Counted from the stretch's first letter, positions 6,581-14,628 are shown. The stretch is 15,392 nucleotides of DNA from an uncultured Bacilli bacterium (GCA_934130485.1 CAKOYE010000024.1:1-15392); one strand, 5' to 3'. Numbers and translations are program-made. Notes: generated by a model not told the origin, from the letters alone.

Positions 6581-7363
6581 TTATCCCTCCAATAATTTTT
6601 CTTGTATAATACAGTCAACTCCATCAATAGTTATATTATCTTTTATAAATCCTAATAAAATATTTTTTCTAATTCCAACATTTTCAATATAAATTTTATC
6701 GATTTTGGCACATTCTAATAAGCCATTTTCTGTAATTGTTTGATAAGGTATTAGAATTTTTTTAGAATTTTTAATATCTATTTTATCTTTATTTAATAAA
6801 ATAATCGGCCGGTTAAAATACGGATCTTTTAATTTATTTCCTGTATCCAAAAAACCTATAAATTTATATTCATTATTTTCTAAATTTATTCTAATTTTAT
6901 AGTAATTATTATAATTATTTTTTAAATTTTTCATCTCCTTAGTATAAAAATAAATAATTATAGGTGATATTATCAAAATAAAAATTATATTTATACTTAT
7001 TCCTTTATTTATAAAAACTAATCCAACACTTTTATAAGAAAATTGATTATTAATTCCGTATAAAACACCACCCAATATAAAGCCTAATATGTATAAAAAC
7101 AATAAGTTTTTAAAAAAATACTTTATATTTTTATATCCAAATGAAATTATAATCATAAAAATACTAATTATAAATTTGAATAAGAATAATTCTAAGTTAT
7201 TTATTTTAATAAATAGTAAAAGTATGGTTAAACTTCCAAAAAATGCCCCTATTATTATTCTATTAATACTAGTATTTCTTTTTAAAATAGTTGACACACC
7301 AAGTAATAATAATAAATCAAAGGCAAAATTTATAAATAAAACATAATCAATATAAATTTTCAT
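6581..7363 (-). CDS. spoIIGA: SpoIIGA, membrane protease that processes pro-sigma-E
   Basis: The product is 260 aa (B. subtilis 309). It has about five membrane helices in residues 1-140, beginning MKIYIDYVLFINFAFDLLLL as in the family, and a cytoplasmic domain from about 145. There IGFLDTGNKLKDPYFNRPII carries the aspartic-protease-like DTG (D173), equivalent to the essential aspartate of SpoIIGA, which dimerises to form the active site. It responds to the forespore signal protein SpoIIR and removes the sigma-E pro-sequence at the septal membrane. The start is the ATG at 7363 with GGTGAT five bases upstream; the ATG at 7396 lies within the upstream terminator. It shares a promoter module with the SpoIIB-like gene and is cotranscribed with sigE one base downstream. 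The cytoplasmic domain is shorter than in Bacillus. Confidence 0.93.
   Translation of the reverse strand: MKIYIDYVLFINFAFDLLLLLGVSTILKRNTSINRIIIGAFFGSLTILLLFIKINNLELFLFKFIISIFMIIISFGYKNIKYFFKNLLFLYILGFILGGVLYGINNQFSYKSVGLVFINKGISINIIFILIISPIIIYFYTKEMKNLKNNYNNYYKIRINLENNEYKFIGFLDTGNKLKDPYFNRPIILLNKDKIDIKNSKKILIPYQTITENGLLECAKIDKIYIENVGIRKNILLGFIKDNITIDGVDCIIQEKLLEG
6585..6590 (-). promoter_or_regulatory. Ribosome binding site fixing the sigE start
   Basis: GGAGGG lies five bases before the ATG at 6579 and within the last codons of spoIIGA. It supports the shorter sigE start that leaves a 20-residue pro-sequence. Confidence 0.8.
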
Positions 7364-7412
7364 TTTATCACCAGTATTATTATAAAAAAACAACATAAAA
7401 AATTATGTCGTT
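7361..7412 (-). promoter_or_regulatory. spoIIGA-sigE promoter with half-conserved Spo0A box
   Basis: A TATAAT -10 (7379-7384) is followed by AATACTGGTGATAAAATG. CGACA (plus strand TGTCG at 7406-7410) lies exactly 50 bases from the end of the start codon, as at spoIIB. Here the flank is AACGACA, so the Spo0A box matches at six of seven positions. No standard -35 hexamer is present. The box lies inside the last codons and terminator stem of the upstream gene. The B. subtilis spoIIG promoter is similar in that Spo0A boxes overlap a -35 region placed at an unusual distance from the -10. Spo0A control is inferred. Confidence 0.6.
7385..7411 (-). terminator. Rho-independent terminator after the cadherin-like protein gene
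   Basis: On the minus strand ACGACATAA-TTTT-TTATGTTGT forms a nine-base-pair stem (one G-T pair; arms 7403-7411 and 7390-7398), followed by at least six T. The TAA stop of the upstream gene (7403-7405) is part of the stem, and the T-tract is directly followed by the spoIIGA -10. Confidence 0.75.
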
Positions 7413-8608
7413 TTGTAATTTATTTTTTTCTTTTTAAAATTATAAATAATAAATATAATTAAAGTAATTGAAATTATCAAAAAAATTATAGTTGTTATAA
7501 AATAAATATTTATTTTATATTTATTATTTTGATCAGTATTTTCCTTAATTTCATAATATTGAAAAGTTTTATCAATTGTATCATATTTATAATAATTATA
7601 CGTTCCAGATGAAATATCCATCGCATAACAAATAACAAACCTATCATTTAATTTATAAGTATCATAACTAATACCATTTATTTCAGTTTTAATTTTTTTA
7701 TAATTTTCTAAATTACCACTAGTTATATATAAATTTAAGTTATTAGAACTTACTTCATTATAAAGTTTATAATTATTATTTTCTACAATTGCGTATTTTA
7801 TATTTCCATCATTATTTTGTAATCCAATAATTGTAAAATGTGTTATATCACTTTTATACGCAGGTATACTAATACCATTTATTTCTATAGTTGTTTCCTC
7901 ATAATTAAAAATTTTTTCTAATTTACTCTTTTGTTTTACAACTGTATAATTTTCATTTTCAATTTCTACATTAATTGGATTTGGATCAGTTATTAAAACA
8001 TTTATTTTATATTCACTTACACTACCATCCTCAGCAGTAACCTTAATTATAAATATATTACCGTTTTCTGATATTTCATAAGTACCAATTCCAATTACAT
8101 TAGCATTATTTCCAATAGTTAAAGCATTAATATTTATTTTAGTTTCTGTCAATGGTACACTTACTACATATTCATAATCATTTGAATCAAAATTTTTATT
8201 TAAATTATATCCATCTACAGATAATGATTTAAGCCTACTTTCACTTTCTTTTATTCTAGGATTATATACATCAATTGTTTTAGATAATGATACATTTTGA
8301 TTATTTCCATCTTCACTTGTAATATCACCAGATACATAAAACGTGATATTATCATTATTTCCTGTATTACAAGTTAAATTAAGGGTTTTATTTGTATTTA
8401 ATCCATTACCTGTTACATCTGCAAAATTATTAGAACAACTGCCAGAACTTATTTTAATATTCCATGCTGCTGTATCTATTAAATTTACAGATACAGTAAC
8501 ATTACTACCTTTTTCTACAGAATTAGGTCCTGAAATATTTGCACTTAATGCACTAATTGATAATGGCATAGAAAATAGCGCAATTATAAATATAAATATT
8601 TTTTTCAT
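7403..8608 (-). CDS. Membrane-anchored surface protein with Ig-like and cadherin-like domains
   Basis: The product is 401 aa. It has a signal peptide (1 to about 20, MKKIFIFIIALFSMPLSISA), an Ig-like domain (about 22-116) with two cysteines (C58, C80) that could pair, and a cadherin-like beta-sandwich (PF12733 type, about 125-205: LKSLSVDGYNL, FDSNDYEYVVSVP, VTAEDGSVSEYKINV). A third region (235-355) seems to hold two copies of a 65-70-residue unit, each opening with EINGIS (242-247 and 309-314). A membrane helix (about 367-391) is followed by KKKK, a stop-transfer anchor; there is no LPxTG. So the protein is held outside the cell by its C-terminus. No catalytic motif is visible. It lies 11 bases after the secreted metalloprotease gene with an AGGAG site, so the two form one operon and may act together at the surface. 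Confidence 0.85.
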   Translation of the reverse strand: MKKIFIFIIALFSMPLSISALSANISGPNSVEKGSNVTVSVNLIDTAAWNIKISSGSCSNNFADVTGNGLNTNKTLNLTCNTGNNDNITFYVSGDITSEDGNNQNVSLSKTIDVYNPRIKESESRLKSLSVDGYNLNKNFDSNDYEYVVSVPLTETKININALTIGNNANVIGIGTYEISENGNIFIIKVTAEDGSVSEYKINVLITDPNPINVEIENENYTVVKQKSKLEKIFNYEETTIEINGISIPAYKSDITHFTIIGLQNNDGNIKYAIVENNNYKLYNEVSSNNLNLYITSGNLENYKKIKTEINGISYDTYKLNDRFVICYAMDISSGTYNYYKYDTIDKTFQYYEIKENTDQNNKYKINIYFITTIIFLIISITLIIFIIYNFKKKKINYKTT

Positions 8609-8619
8609 TTCTTACTCCT

Positions 8620-11600
8620 TTATTGTTTTATTTCTTTTATACCTAATAGATGTTGACGTAATCTTAATAAATCAGCAGAATTTATTGTATTACCATTTAC
8701 AATAGAAGCTGCTTTTTTATATGGTCCAGTTAAACTTATGGTTCCAAGTAAATGTTGACGCATCTTAAGTAAATCAGCAGAATTAATTTTCCCATCACCA
8801 TTTATATCGCCATATATAACACTTATATATTTTTCATTATTATAACTAAATATTGTCCCCGTTGTAATAATATCACTTTTTGTTTCTATATTTATTAAAC
8901 TATTATTTAATTTTTTCTTTATTTCATTTATTATTTCTCCTAATTTAAAACCATAAATATATTCACTTATTAATTTATATTTACACGCATAAATATAGTC
9001 AGATAGTTTTAAATTATCGTTTTTTTCTTCTATTTTATTCTCTACAATTTTAAAATTTATTTTTATAACATCATTAAAGTTATTTATTCCTTTTATATAG
9101 ATATCACCAAGTCCAACATCTTTATTATTTTCATAAACAACTTCATAATCCTTGTTTTTTATAAGATATTGATTATTATACATTACTGAAACATTAGGAT
9201 AAATTTTTTCTCCTGTATAAATATAGGTATCAACATCTAATCTAACAAGAGAATTTTTAATATTATATTTTTTTACTGTTACACTTGTTTTGATTGAAAG
9301 ATCATCAATTGAGGCAATTATATAGGCAATTCCTTCTCCTTTAGCAATAATTTTTCCATCAGTTACAGTTAAAATATTTTCATCACTACTTTTCCAATTT
9401 ATATTTTTTTGAACTGTAGTATTAGAAGGATTATAAATAACATTTAAATAATCTATATCACCTATATTTAATTGCAAATTTTCTTTATTAAATTTTATAC
9501 TTTCAAGAGGAATAACTGTAGAACTATCATTTATTATTTCATAAGAAAATGTATTTTTAACACCTTCATAACTAATCGTAGCACTATATATACCAGGTAT
9601 AGATGAATTAAAACCTTCTATTTGATAATTAGTAATTTCTTTTGATCCATTTGTATAATTAGCAAATACTTTTAATCCATTTGTATCTAGCAAATCCCCA
9701 ACTTTATAAGTCGATTTTATAGGTGGAGTAATTGTTAAAGATAACAATTTACTAATAGTCTCTTTCTTTTTTATAATAATATTATTGTCAGTTATTCTTT
9801 GTAAGGCTACATATAAATCATTATTAATAGACGTTAATGAATACTTTCCTGAAAAAGAAGCTCCATCTACATCAGTACCTTCTTTTATAAATTCTAAAGT
9901 ATTTTCATCAATTCGATATAATTTAGTATTACCACTTTCATCTAACGAAGACGCAATCACATAAATATTTCCTTTAGATGATACAATAGTAGGAAAACCA
10001 TAACTTATATTTGAATCAATCAAACTAAAATTTTTTCCATCATAAATATACAATTTTAAATTTTCGCCGTTATTTGTTCCAAGTGAAAAATATATTTTAT
10101 TATTTAAAGCAATTACACTATATGTATTAGAACTCATATCATTGTCTATTTCTTGAAAATTATTTTTATCTATATATTTATATAATTTAATTTTATTACC
10201 AGCTGAATTTCTAATCGTTAAATAAATTTGGCTATTTATATTTACTATATTAGGTTGTCCTGCATAACCTAATTCACTACCAAATGATGCAGAACCACTA
10301 TAATATATACCTAATTCTTGTACATTATCATCATTTATAAGTAATAGTGTTGCATTTAGGCTATTTTCATCTATTTTAGTAAGATAAATTTGACTATTAA
10401 TAACATTGACACTAAATTCTCCATTAGTATTATCTATTTTACTAATAATTGCCCAATTATTTGAGGAATATTTTGCTATATTAATAAATCCCCATCCAGA
10501 ATAAATTAAATATAAGTCGTTATTATTGTTTATTAATTTAATACTAGTTGAATCATTTTCTAAATTTAATTCATTTAAATTAGTCCAATTGTTTCCATCA
10601 TACTTATTTATAAGTATTTTTTTATTTAAAACACTTGCAGCAATAATAGAATTATCATATTCTATGATATCTATAGATTTATTTGCATTATTAGCAAGTT
10701 TATCATTATAATCTGTTGATACCCATAAATCTAGATTTTGAGTACTAGGAATTACAACATCAAAAGTCATTGAATCACCAGAACTACTTGATACATTACT
10801 TATTTTAATACCAGAATTAGTTCCATCAGAAAAAGTTAAAGCATTATAATCATCATCAATATTTTCGTTACCAATTTCTGTTCTACCACTTTCAGCCGAT
10901 AAATAGGCATTATTTAAATTTATAATTTCACTATTATTTGGATTATTTGGTCTAAAAACATAAACACCAGTTCCCCCAAAAACGTTACTAAGTCCTGTTA
11001 CTGTTGTGTTAATTCTATAAACAATTAACCCAGACCCACCAATTCCTCTATCTAATGAATCGTTATCATTTATATCAAAATCTGGTTTCTTTCTAAATTC
11101 AACTACAAACAATTCATAATCATTTAGTGGAGATTTTATTATATATGCTTGATTTCCATTTGGATTATTTTGATTATCTAATTTATATGTTCCATTACTT
11201 GTTATAGTATCTATATCAATCCAATTAGTAAATTTGTGTCTCAAATATGCTAATGGGTATGGCATATAATAATTTGCTGATGCCATAATATCCCAAATAT
11301 GAACTGGGTAATCAGAAGAATTATTTCTATACAAATCTGGATATCCTAAAGAATGCAAAAATTCATGAACAATAACTCCAGATCCACTTGATACGAAACT
11401 TCCTATAAGAGTATATGTGTTTAAAATATTATATGTTCCTATTTTTTTATTTAACCAAATATCGTTAGAAAAATAATCACTTTTATGATTGACAAATGTA
11501 GTATTGGAACCAGTTTCTTTATCTCCACCTTTTATAATAATAGTTAAATTATCGATAAATCCATCTTGATTATAATCAATTACTTTATCTTCAATATTTA

Positions 11601-11982
11601 TTTTTTTTATTATATTACTTATAATACAAGCATCAATATTACTATTATATGCCTCATTCTTATCACATTCTAATTTTAATGGTTCTATTTTTGTTCCATC
11701 ATATTGAGGAAAAATATTTTGAATATTAAATTTTCCATAAGAAATTGATTTTAGATAATTAGTAACTGATCTACCATTTGTACCATTATATAAATCAATA
11801 ATTTTATTACCATTATCAATAAGATAATTTCTATCTACTTCTTCATCTTCTCCATTAAAATAAGCAAAAACAACTATGTTCGCATAATTTTCAGTTTGTT
11901 TATCAGAAACTTTAGCATCTGTTTCATTTGGAAAAAGAATTAACAAAAATAGAAAAATTACTAAATATTTAATTTTTTTCAT
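8620..11982 (-). CDS. Secreted M6-family metalloprotease with Big, YTG-type and dockerin modules
   Basis: The product is 1120 aa with a signal peptide (1-23, cleavage likely after ETDA). The protease domain (about 30-410) carries HEFLHSLGYPD (206-216), a HExxHxxGxxD zinc site, followed by WDIMAS (230-235) as the Met-turn, as in M6 (immune inhibitor A-like) peptidases. Residues about 415-745 contain repeated 'LYIYDGKNF' and 'NNKIYFSLG' strands, probably a beta-propeller. Then come a Big_3-like domain (747-819), a Big_2-like domain (about 824-905), a YTGEKIYPNVSV-type repeat (about 906-982), a linker domain and a C-terminal dockerin (about 1056-1116). The first dockerin calcium loop (DINGDGKINSAD) is intact; the second (SIVNGNTINSAD) is not. 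It has its own promoter after the ftsZ terminator and leads a two-gene operon. Substrate unknown; an extracellular protein or mucin is possible. Confidence 0.9.
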   Translation of the reverse strand: MKKIKYLVIFLFLLILFPNETDAKVSDKQTENYANIVVFAYFNGEDEEVDRNYLIDNGNKIIDLYNGTNGRSVTNYLKSISYGKFNIQNIFPQYDGTKIEPLKLECDKNEAYNSNIDACIISNIIKKINIEDKVIDYNQDGFIDNLTIIIKGGDKETGSNTTFVNHKSDYFSNDIWLNKKIGTYNILNTYTLIGSFVSSGSGVIVHEFLHSLGYPDLYRNNSSDYPVHIWDIMASANYYMPYPLAYLRHKFTNWIDIDTITSNGTYKLDNQNNPNGNQAYIIKSPLNDYELFVVEFRKKPDFDINDNDSLDRGIGGSGLIVYRINTTVTGLSNVFGGTGVYVFRPNNPNNSEIINLNNAYLSAESGRTEIGNENIDDDYNALTFSDGTNSGIKISNVSSSSGDSMTFDVVIPSTQNLDLWVSTDYNDKLANNANKSIDIIEYDNSIIAASVLNKKILINKYDGNNWTNLNELNLENDSTSIKLINNNNDLYLIYSGWGFINIAKYSSNNWAIISKIDNTNGEFSVNVINSQIYLTKIDENSLNATLLLINDDNVQELGIYYSGSASFGSELGYAGQPNIVNINSQIYLTIRNSAGNKIKLYKYIDKNNFQEIDNDMSSNTYSVIALNNKIYFSLGTNNGENLKLYIYDGKNFSLIDSNISYGFPTIVSSKGNIYVIASSLDESGNTKLYRIDENTLEFIKEGTDVDGASFSGKYSLTSINNDLYVALQRITDNNIIIKKKETISKLLSLTITPPIKSTYKVGDLLDTNGLKVFANYTNGSKEITNYQIEGFNSSIPGIYSATISYEGVKNTFSYEIINDSSTVIPLESIKFNKENLQLNIGDIDYLNVIYNPSNTTVQKNINWKSSDENILTVTDGKIIAKGEGIAYIIASIDDLSIKTSVTVKKYNIKNSLVRLDVDTYIYTGEKIYPNVSVMYNNQYLIKNKDYEVVYENNKDVGLGDIYIKGINNFNDVIKINFKIVENKIEEKNDNLKLSDYIYACKYKLISEYIYGFKLGEIINEIKKKLNNSLINIETKSDIITTGTIFSYNNEKYISVIYGDINGDGKINSADLLKMRQHLLGTISLTGPYKKAASIVNGNTINSADLLRLRQHLLGIKEIKQ

Positions 11983-12003
11983 ACAACCACCTTTTCTAAT
12001 TTT

Positions 12004-12032
12004 ATTTTATCATATAAATAATTTATTAGCAA
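12004..12032 (-). promoter_or_regulatory. Promoter of the metalloprotease operon
   Basis: TTGCTA (12027-12032), a 17-base spacer ending in TGA and TAAAAT (12004-12009) form a sigma-A type promoter with an extended -10. It is about 20 bases before the ATG at 11982, which has AAGGTGG as ribosome binding site. Confidence 0.6.
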
Positions 12033-12163
12033 TTTAAAATAATTTTTTAGTTTCGGTATTTTTTCTAGCCATTATAAATCTTAATTATAAATCCAAATAG
12101 TTTAAAAAGAATTTTATCGAAACTCAAAACATTACTACATAGCCCTAATAAATATTTTCAATC
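12033..12163. other. Non-coding spacer with inverted and direct repeats
   Basis: No gene is visible in this 131-base part of the ftsZ to metalloprotease gap. It contains an inverted repeat, AGTTTCGGTA (12049-12058) and TATCGAAACT (12115-12124), 9 of 10 matching, which flanks a direct repeat of ATTATAAATC (12071-12080 and 12084-12093). It lies just upstream of the protease promoter and may hold regulator sites; nothing known is recognised. Confidence 0.4.
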
Positions 12164-12187
12164 AAAAAAAAGGAGAGTTTACTCTCC
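12164..12187 (-). terminator. Rho-independent terminator after ftsZ
   Basis: GGAGAG-TAAA-CTCTCC is a perfect six-base-pair GC-rich stem (12172-12177 with 12182-12187), followed on the minus strand by eight T. It is the clearest terminator in the window, 22 bases after the ftsZ stop. Confidence 0.92.
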
Positions 12188-12209
12188 ATACAATTTTCTA
12201 TAATTTGTT

Positions 12210-13280
12210 TTAAAATCCTCTTTTTCTTAAAAATGGTGGTAAATCACTATCATCGTCATCATCATCATCACTTGAAGATATACTTGAATTAATTGCTTCT
12301 CTTGTTGCAGTTGCAGCAACTTTTGATTTTTCAGCATCTTCAAATCCTGTTGCTATAACAGTAACAATTATTTCATCATTTAAGTTTTCATTAATTACAG
12401 CACCAAATATAGTATTTATATCTGTATTAGCTGATTGTCTTATAACTTCGGCAGCTTCTTCTACTTCAAATAAAGTTAAGTTTTCGCCACCTGTTACATT
12501 TATAATAGCGTCTGTTGCCCCACTAATACTAGTTTCCAAAAGTGGACTTGAAACAGCTTGTTTTGCAGCTTCTGTTGCACGATTTTCACCAGCACCAATA
12601 CCAATACCAATAAGTGCATTTCCACGTTTTTCCATAACTGATTTAACATCAGCAAAATCTAGATTGATCAATCCTGCAACTGCTATTAAGTCAGAAATAG
12701 ATTGTACACCACGCATTAATACATTATCAACTTCCTTAAATGAAGCAAGTAATGGTGTTGTTTTATCAATTATTTCTCTTAAACGATCATTTGGTATAAC
12801 AATTAATGTATCAACATGTTTTTTCAACTCATCTAAGCCAACAATTGCTTGATCCATACGTTTTTTTCCTTCAAAAGAAAATGGTTTAGTAACAATACCA
12901 ACTGTTAATGCACCAAGTTCTTGAGCAATACTAGCTACTACTGGGGCAGCACCAGTTCCTGTTCCACCACCCATACCACATGTTACAAATACCATATCAG
13001 CTCCTGCAAGTGCAGATTCTATTTCTGATCTTGATTCTAAAGCAGCTTCTCTACCAATATCAGGTTTTGATCCTGCACCTCTACCACCAGTAAGTTCAGC
13101 GCCAATCTGAATTTTAAGTGGTGCTTTTGAAGCATTTAAAACTTGTAAATCTGTATTGGCAACTATAAAGTCAACACCTTTTATTCCAGATTCGATCATT
13201 CGATTAACGGCATTTCCACCTCCGCCACCGACACCAATAACTTTAATTTTGGCAATTTGATCTATTTCTAACCCAAACAT
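12210..13280 (-). CDS. ftsZ: Cell division protein FtsZ
   Basis: The product is 356 aa (B. subtilis 382). The tubulin-like GTPase is complete: VGGGGGNAVNRM (17-28), the GGGTGTG signature (104-110), NDRL (164-167) and the T7 loop NLDFADV (206-212) that completes the next subunit's active site. It polymerises into the Z-ring at midcell. After the core (to about 315) comes a short linker of about 30 residues, ending in SSS and seven aspartates (338-344), and then the conserved C-terminal peptide DLPPFLRKRGF (346-356) that binds FtsA and other tethers. The linker is shorter than in Bacillus and the acidic run is unusual. The start has GGGAGG seven bases upstream. It follows ftsA by 12 bases in the same operon and is closed by a terminator. 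Confidence 0.98.
   Translation of the reverse strand: MFGLEIDQIAKIKVIGVGGGGGNAVNRMIESGIKGVDFIVANTDLQVLNASKAPLKIQIGAELTGGRGAGSKPDIGREAALESRSEIESALAGADMVFVTCGMGGGTGTGAAPVVASIAQELGALTVGIVTKPFSFEGKKRMDQAIVGLDELKKHVDTLIVIPNDRLREIIDKTTPLLASFKEVDNVLMRGVQSISDLIAVAGLINLDFADVKSVMEKRGNALIGIGIGAGENRATEAAKQAVSSPLLETSISGATDAIINVTGGENLTLFEVEEAAEVIRQSANTDINTIFGAVINENLNDEIIVTVIATGFEDAEKSKVAATATREAINSSISSSDDDDDDDSDLPPFLRKRGF
12251..12270. repeat. ATC trinucleotide repeat within ftsZ
   Basis: The plus strand reads CATCGTCATCATCATCATCA, encoding the aspartate run before the FtsZ C-terminal peptide. Such a repeat can gain or lose units in frame by slippage, changing linker charge and length. Confidence 0.8.
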
Positions 13281-13292
13281 AAATTTCCTCCC

Positions 13293-14540
13293 TTATTCAC
13301 CAAAAAAGTAACCAAAAACCTTACTCAACATAGAGTCATTTGAATTACTAGTAACACTCTTTCGATTAGAACCTAATTCTTCTATTTCATCTTTTTTAAA
13401 CATTGTATAACTACTTCCATTTAATCTTAGCTTGCTAACAAAATAAAGAATATTGCCAATTGCAGAAGAATATTTATTATTTCTAACTCCAATCAACTTT
13501 ACATTACCAACAATAGCATTTTTACCAAGGATTTCTGATGCAATATAATTAAAATGAGTCATATTGCTAGTTCCTCCAGTTAATATTATATAATCTAATT
13601 TTCGATTAGTCAAAGTAGATATTTCACTTTTAACAGAATTTAATATCTGTTCTAGTCTTGCGTATACAACTTCAGAAACTTCATATTGATTTACCTTTTT
13701 TGAAGTTCCAGAATTTGTTGTAATCATACATACATCATTAACACTAGCATTTTTCTTATGTGCTAAAGCAAATTTTTCTTTTAGTTCTATAGCTTCTTCT
13801 AGAGAAACTTTATAAATATATGAAATATCACTATCTATATTTCTTCCACCATTTTGTAAAACAGAACTTTTTACAATAACACCTTTATTAAATAAAGAGA
13901 TATTAGTAGTTTCAGCACCAATATTAACAACAGAACCAACCGTCTGTTCCATTCCCTCGCTTTTTAATGAATAAAAGTCACCAATTCCATTAATAGAAAC
14001 ATCGTCAACTTCTATGCCAACACTATCAAATAAATTTAATACAGAATATAAATTTTTTTTAGGTGTTGTTACCATAATTCCACGCATAGACAAAACCTCA
14101 CCTTGTAATCCTTTTGGATCAAAAGTGTTCTCTCCTCCATCAACAGAAAAGTCAATAGGAATTGTTGTAATTATTGATTTTCCTGATATATCATGATTTG
14201 CAATAGCGCTTTCAATAACCGAATCAATATCCTTACCAACTACTGTATGATCACTTGATAATATATTAATACTACCCTTAATCATAACATACTCTGCAAA
14301 ATAAGAAGGAACTGACACAATAGCGTGTTCAATATTAGTACCTAACATATCTTTTATTTTTGAAACTGCTAATTTTAAAGAATTTTGTGCATCCTCAAAA
14401 CTAGTTATTAATCCCTTTTTTATTCCTTTTGATTTAACAGAAGATGCTGCAAGCAAATTTAGTTTATTATTTAATAACTCACATACGACTACTTTGATTG
14501 TATCCGAACCAATATCAACACTAGTGTAAATATTCTTCAC
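13293..14540 (-). CDS. ftsA: Cell division protein FtsA
   Basis: The product is 415 aa, an actin-like ATPase that tethers FtsZ filaments to the membrane and recruits later division proteins. Phosphate-1 (DIGSDTIK, 9-16), phosphate-2 (NIGAETTNIS, 206-215) and the adenosine motif (LTGGTSNM, 320-327) are present. The inserted 1C region (about 84-160) includes IPIDFSVDGGENTFDPKGLQ-type sequence, as in FtsA. The last residues, SMLSKVFGYFFGE (403-415), form the amphipathic membrane-targeting helix, after a low-complexity Ser/Asn linker. The start codon is GTG at 14540, with AGGAG eight bases upstream (14549-14553); the nearby ATGs are out of frame and meet TGA. It is first of a two-gene operon with ftsZ. 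Confidence 0.97.
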   Translation of the reverse strand: MKNIYTSVDIGSDTIKVVVCELLNNKLNLLAASSVKSKGIKKGLITSFEDAQNSLKLAVSKIKDMLGTNIEHAIVSVPSYFAEYVMIKGSINILSSDHTVVGKDIDSVIESAIANHDISGKSIITTIPIDFSVDGGENTFDPKGLQGEVLSMRGIMVTTPKKNLYSVLNLFDSVGIEVDDVSINGIGDFYSLKSEGMEQTVGSVVNIGAETTNISLFNKGVIVKSSVLQNGGRNIDSDISYIYKVSLEEAIELKEKFALAHKKNASVNDVCMITTNSGTSKKVNQYEVSEVVYARLEQILNSVKSEISTLTNRKLDYIILTGGTSNMTHFNYIASEILGKNAIVGNVKLIGVRNNKYSSAIGNILYFVSKLRLNGSSYTMFKKDEIEELGSNRKSVTSNSNDSMLSKVFGYFFGE

Positions 14541-14567
14541 AACATCATCTCCTATAATCTAAAAACA

Positions 14568-14596
14568 ATTATACTATATATTTTGAAAAAAGTAAA
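14568..14596 (-). promoter_or_regulatory. Likely promoter of ftsA-ftsZ
   Basis: TATAAT (14568-14573) lies 17 bases after TTTACT (14591-14596), a four-of-six match to the -35. It sits between the divIB stop and the ftsA start. It would let ftsAZ be expressed apart from divIB. Confidence 0.5.
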
Positions 14597-14607
14597 AGAA
14601 AAAAGTT

Positions 14608-14628
14608 AAAAAAGTTCTAAAATGAACT
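14608..14628 (-). terminator. Weak terminator after divIB
   Basis: AGTTC-ATTTTA-GAACT is a five-base-pair stem (14613-14617 with 14624-14628) followed on the minus strand by six T. It overlaps the TAG stop of divIB (14627-14629). The stem is short, so partial readthrough into ftsA is likely. Confidence 0.45.

Noticed and set aside
6580..6627. N-terminal extension of sigE from the ATG at 6627
   Set aside because: It would overlap spoIIGA by 47 bases, lacks a ribosome binding site and adds residues unlike any sigma-E; GGAGGG supports the start at 6579.
12033..12163. Structured RNA or riboswitch upstream of the metalloprotease
   Set aside because: Apart from one 10-base arm pair 56 bases apart there is no multi-stem fold, and the promoter lies downstream, so the region would not be in the protease mRNA.
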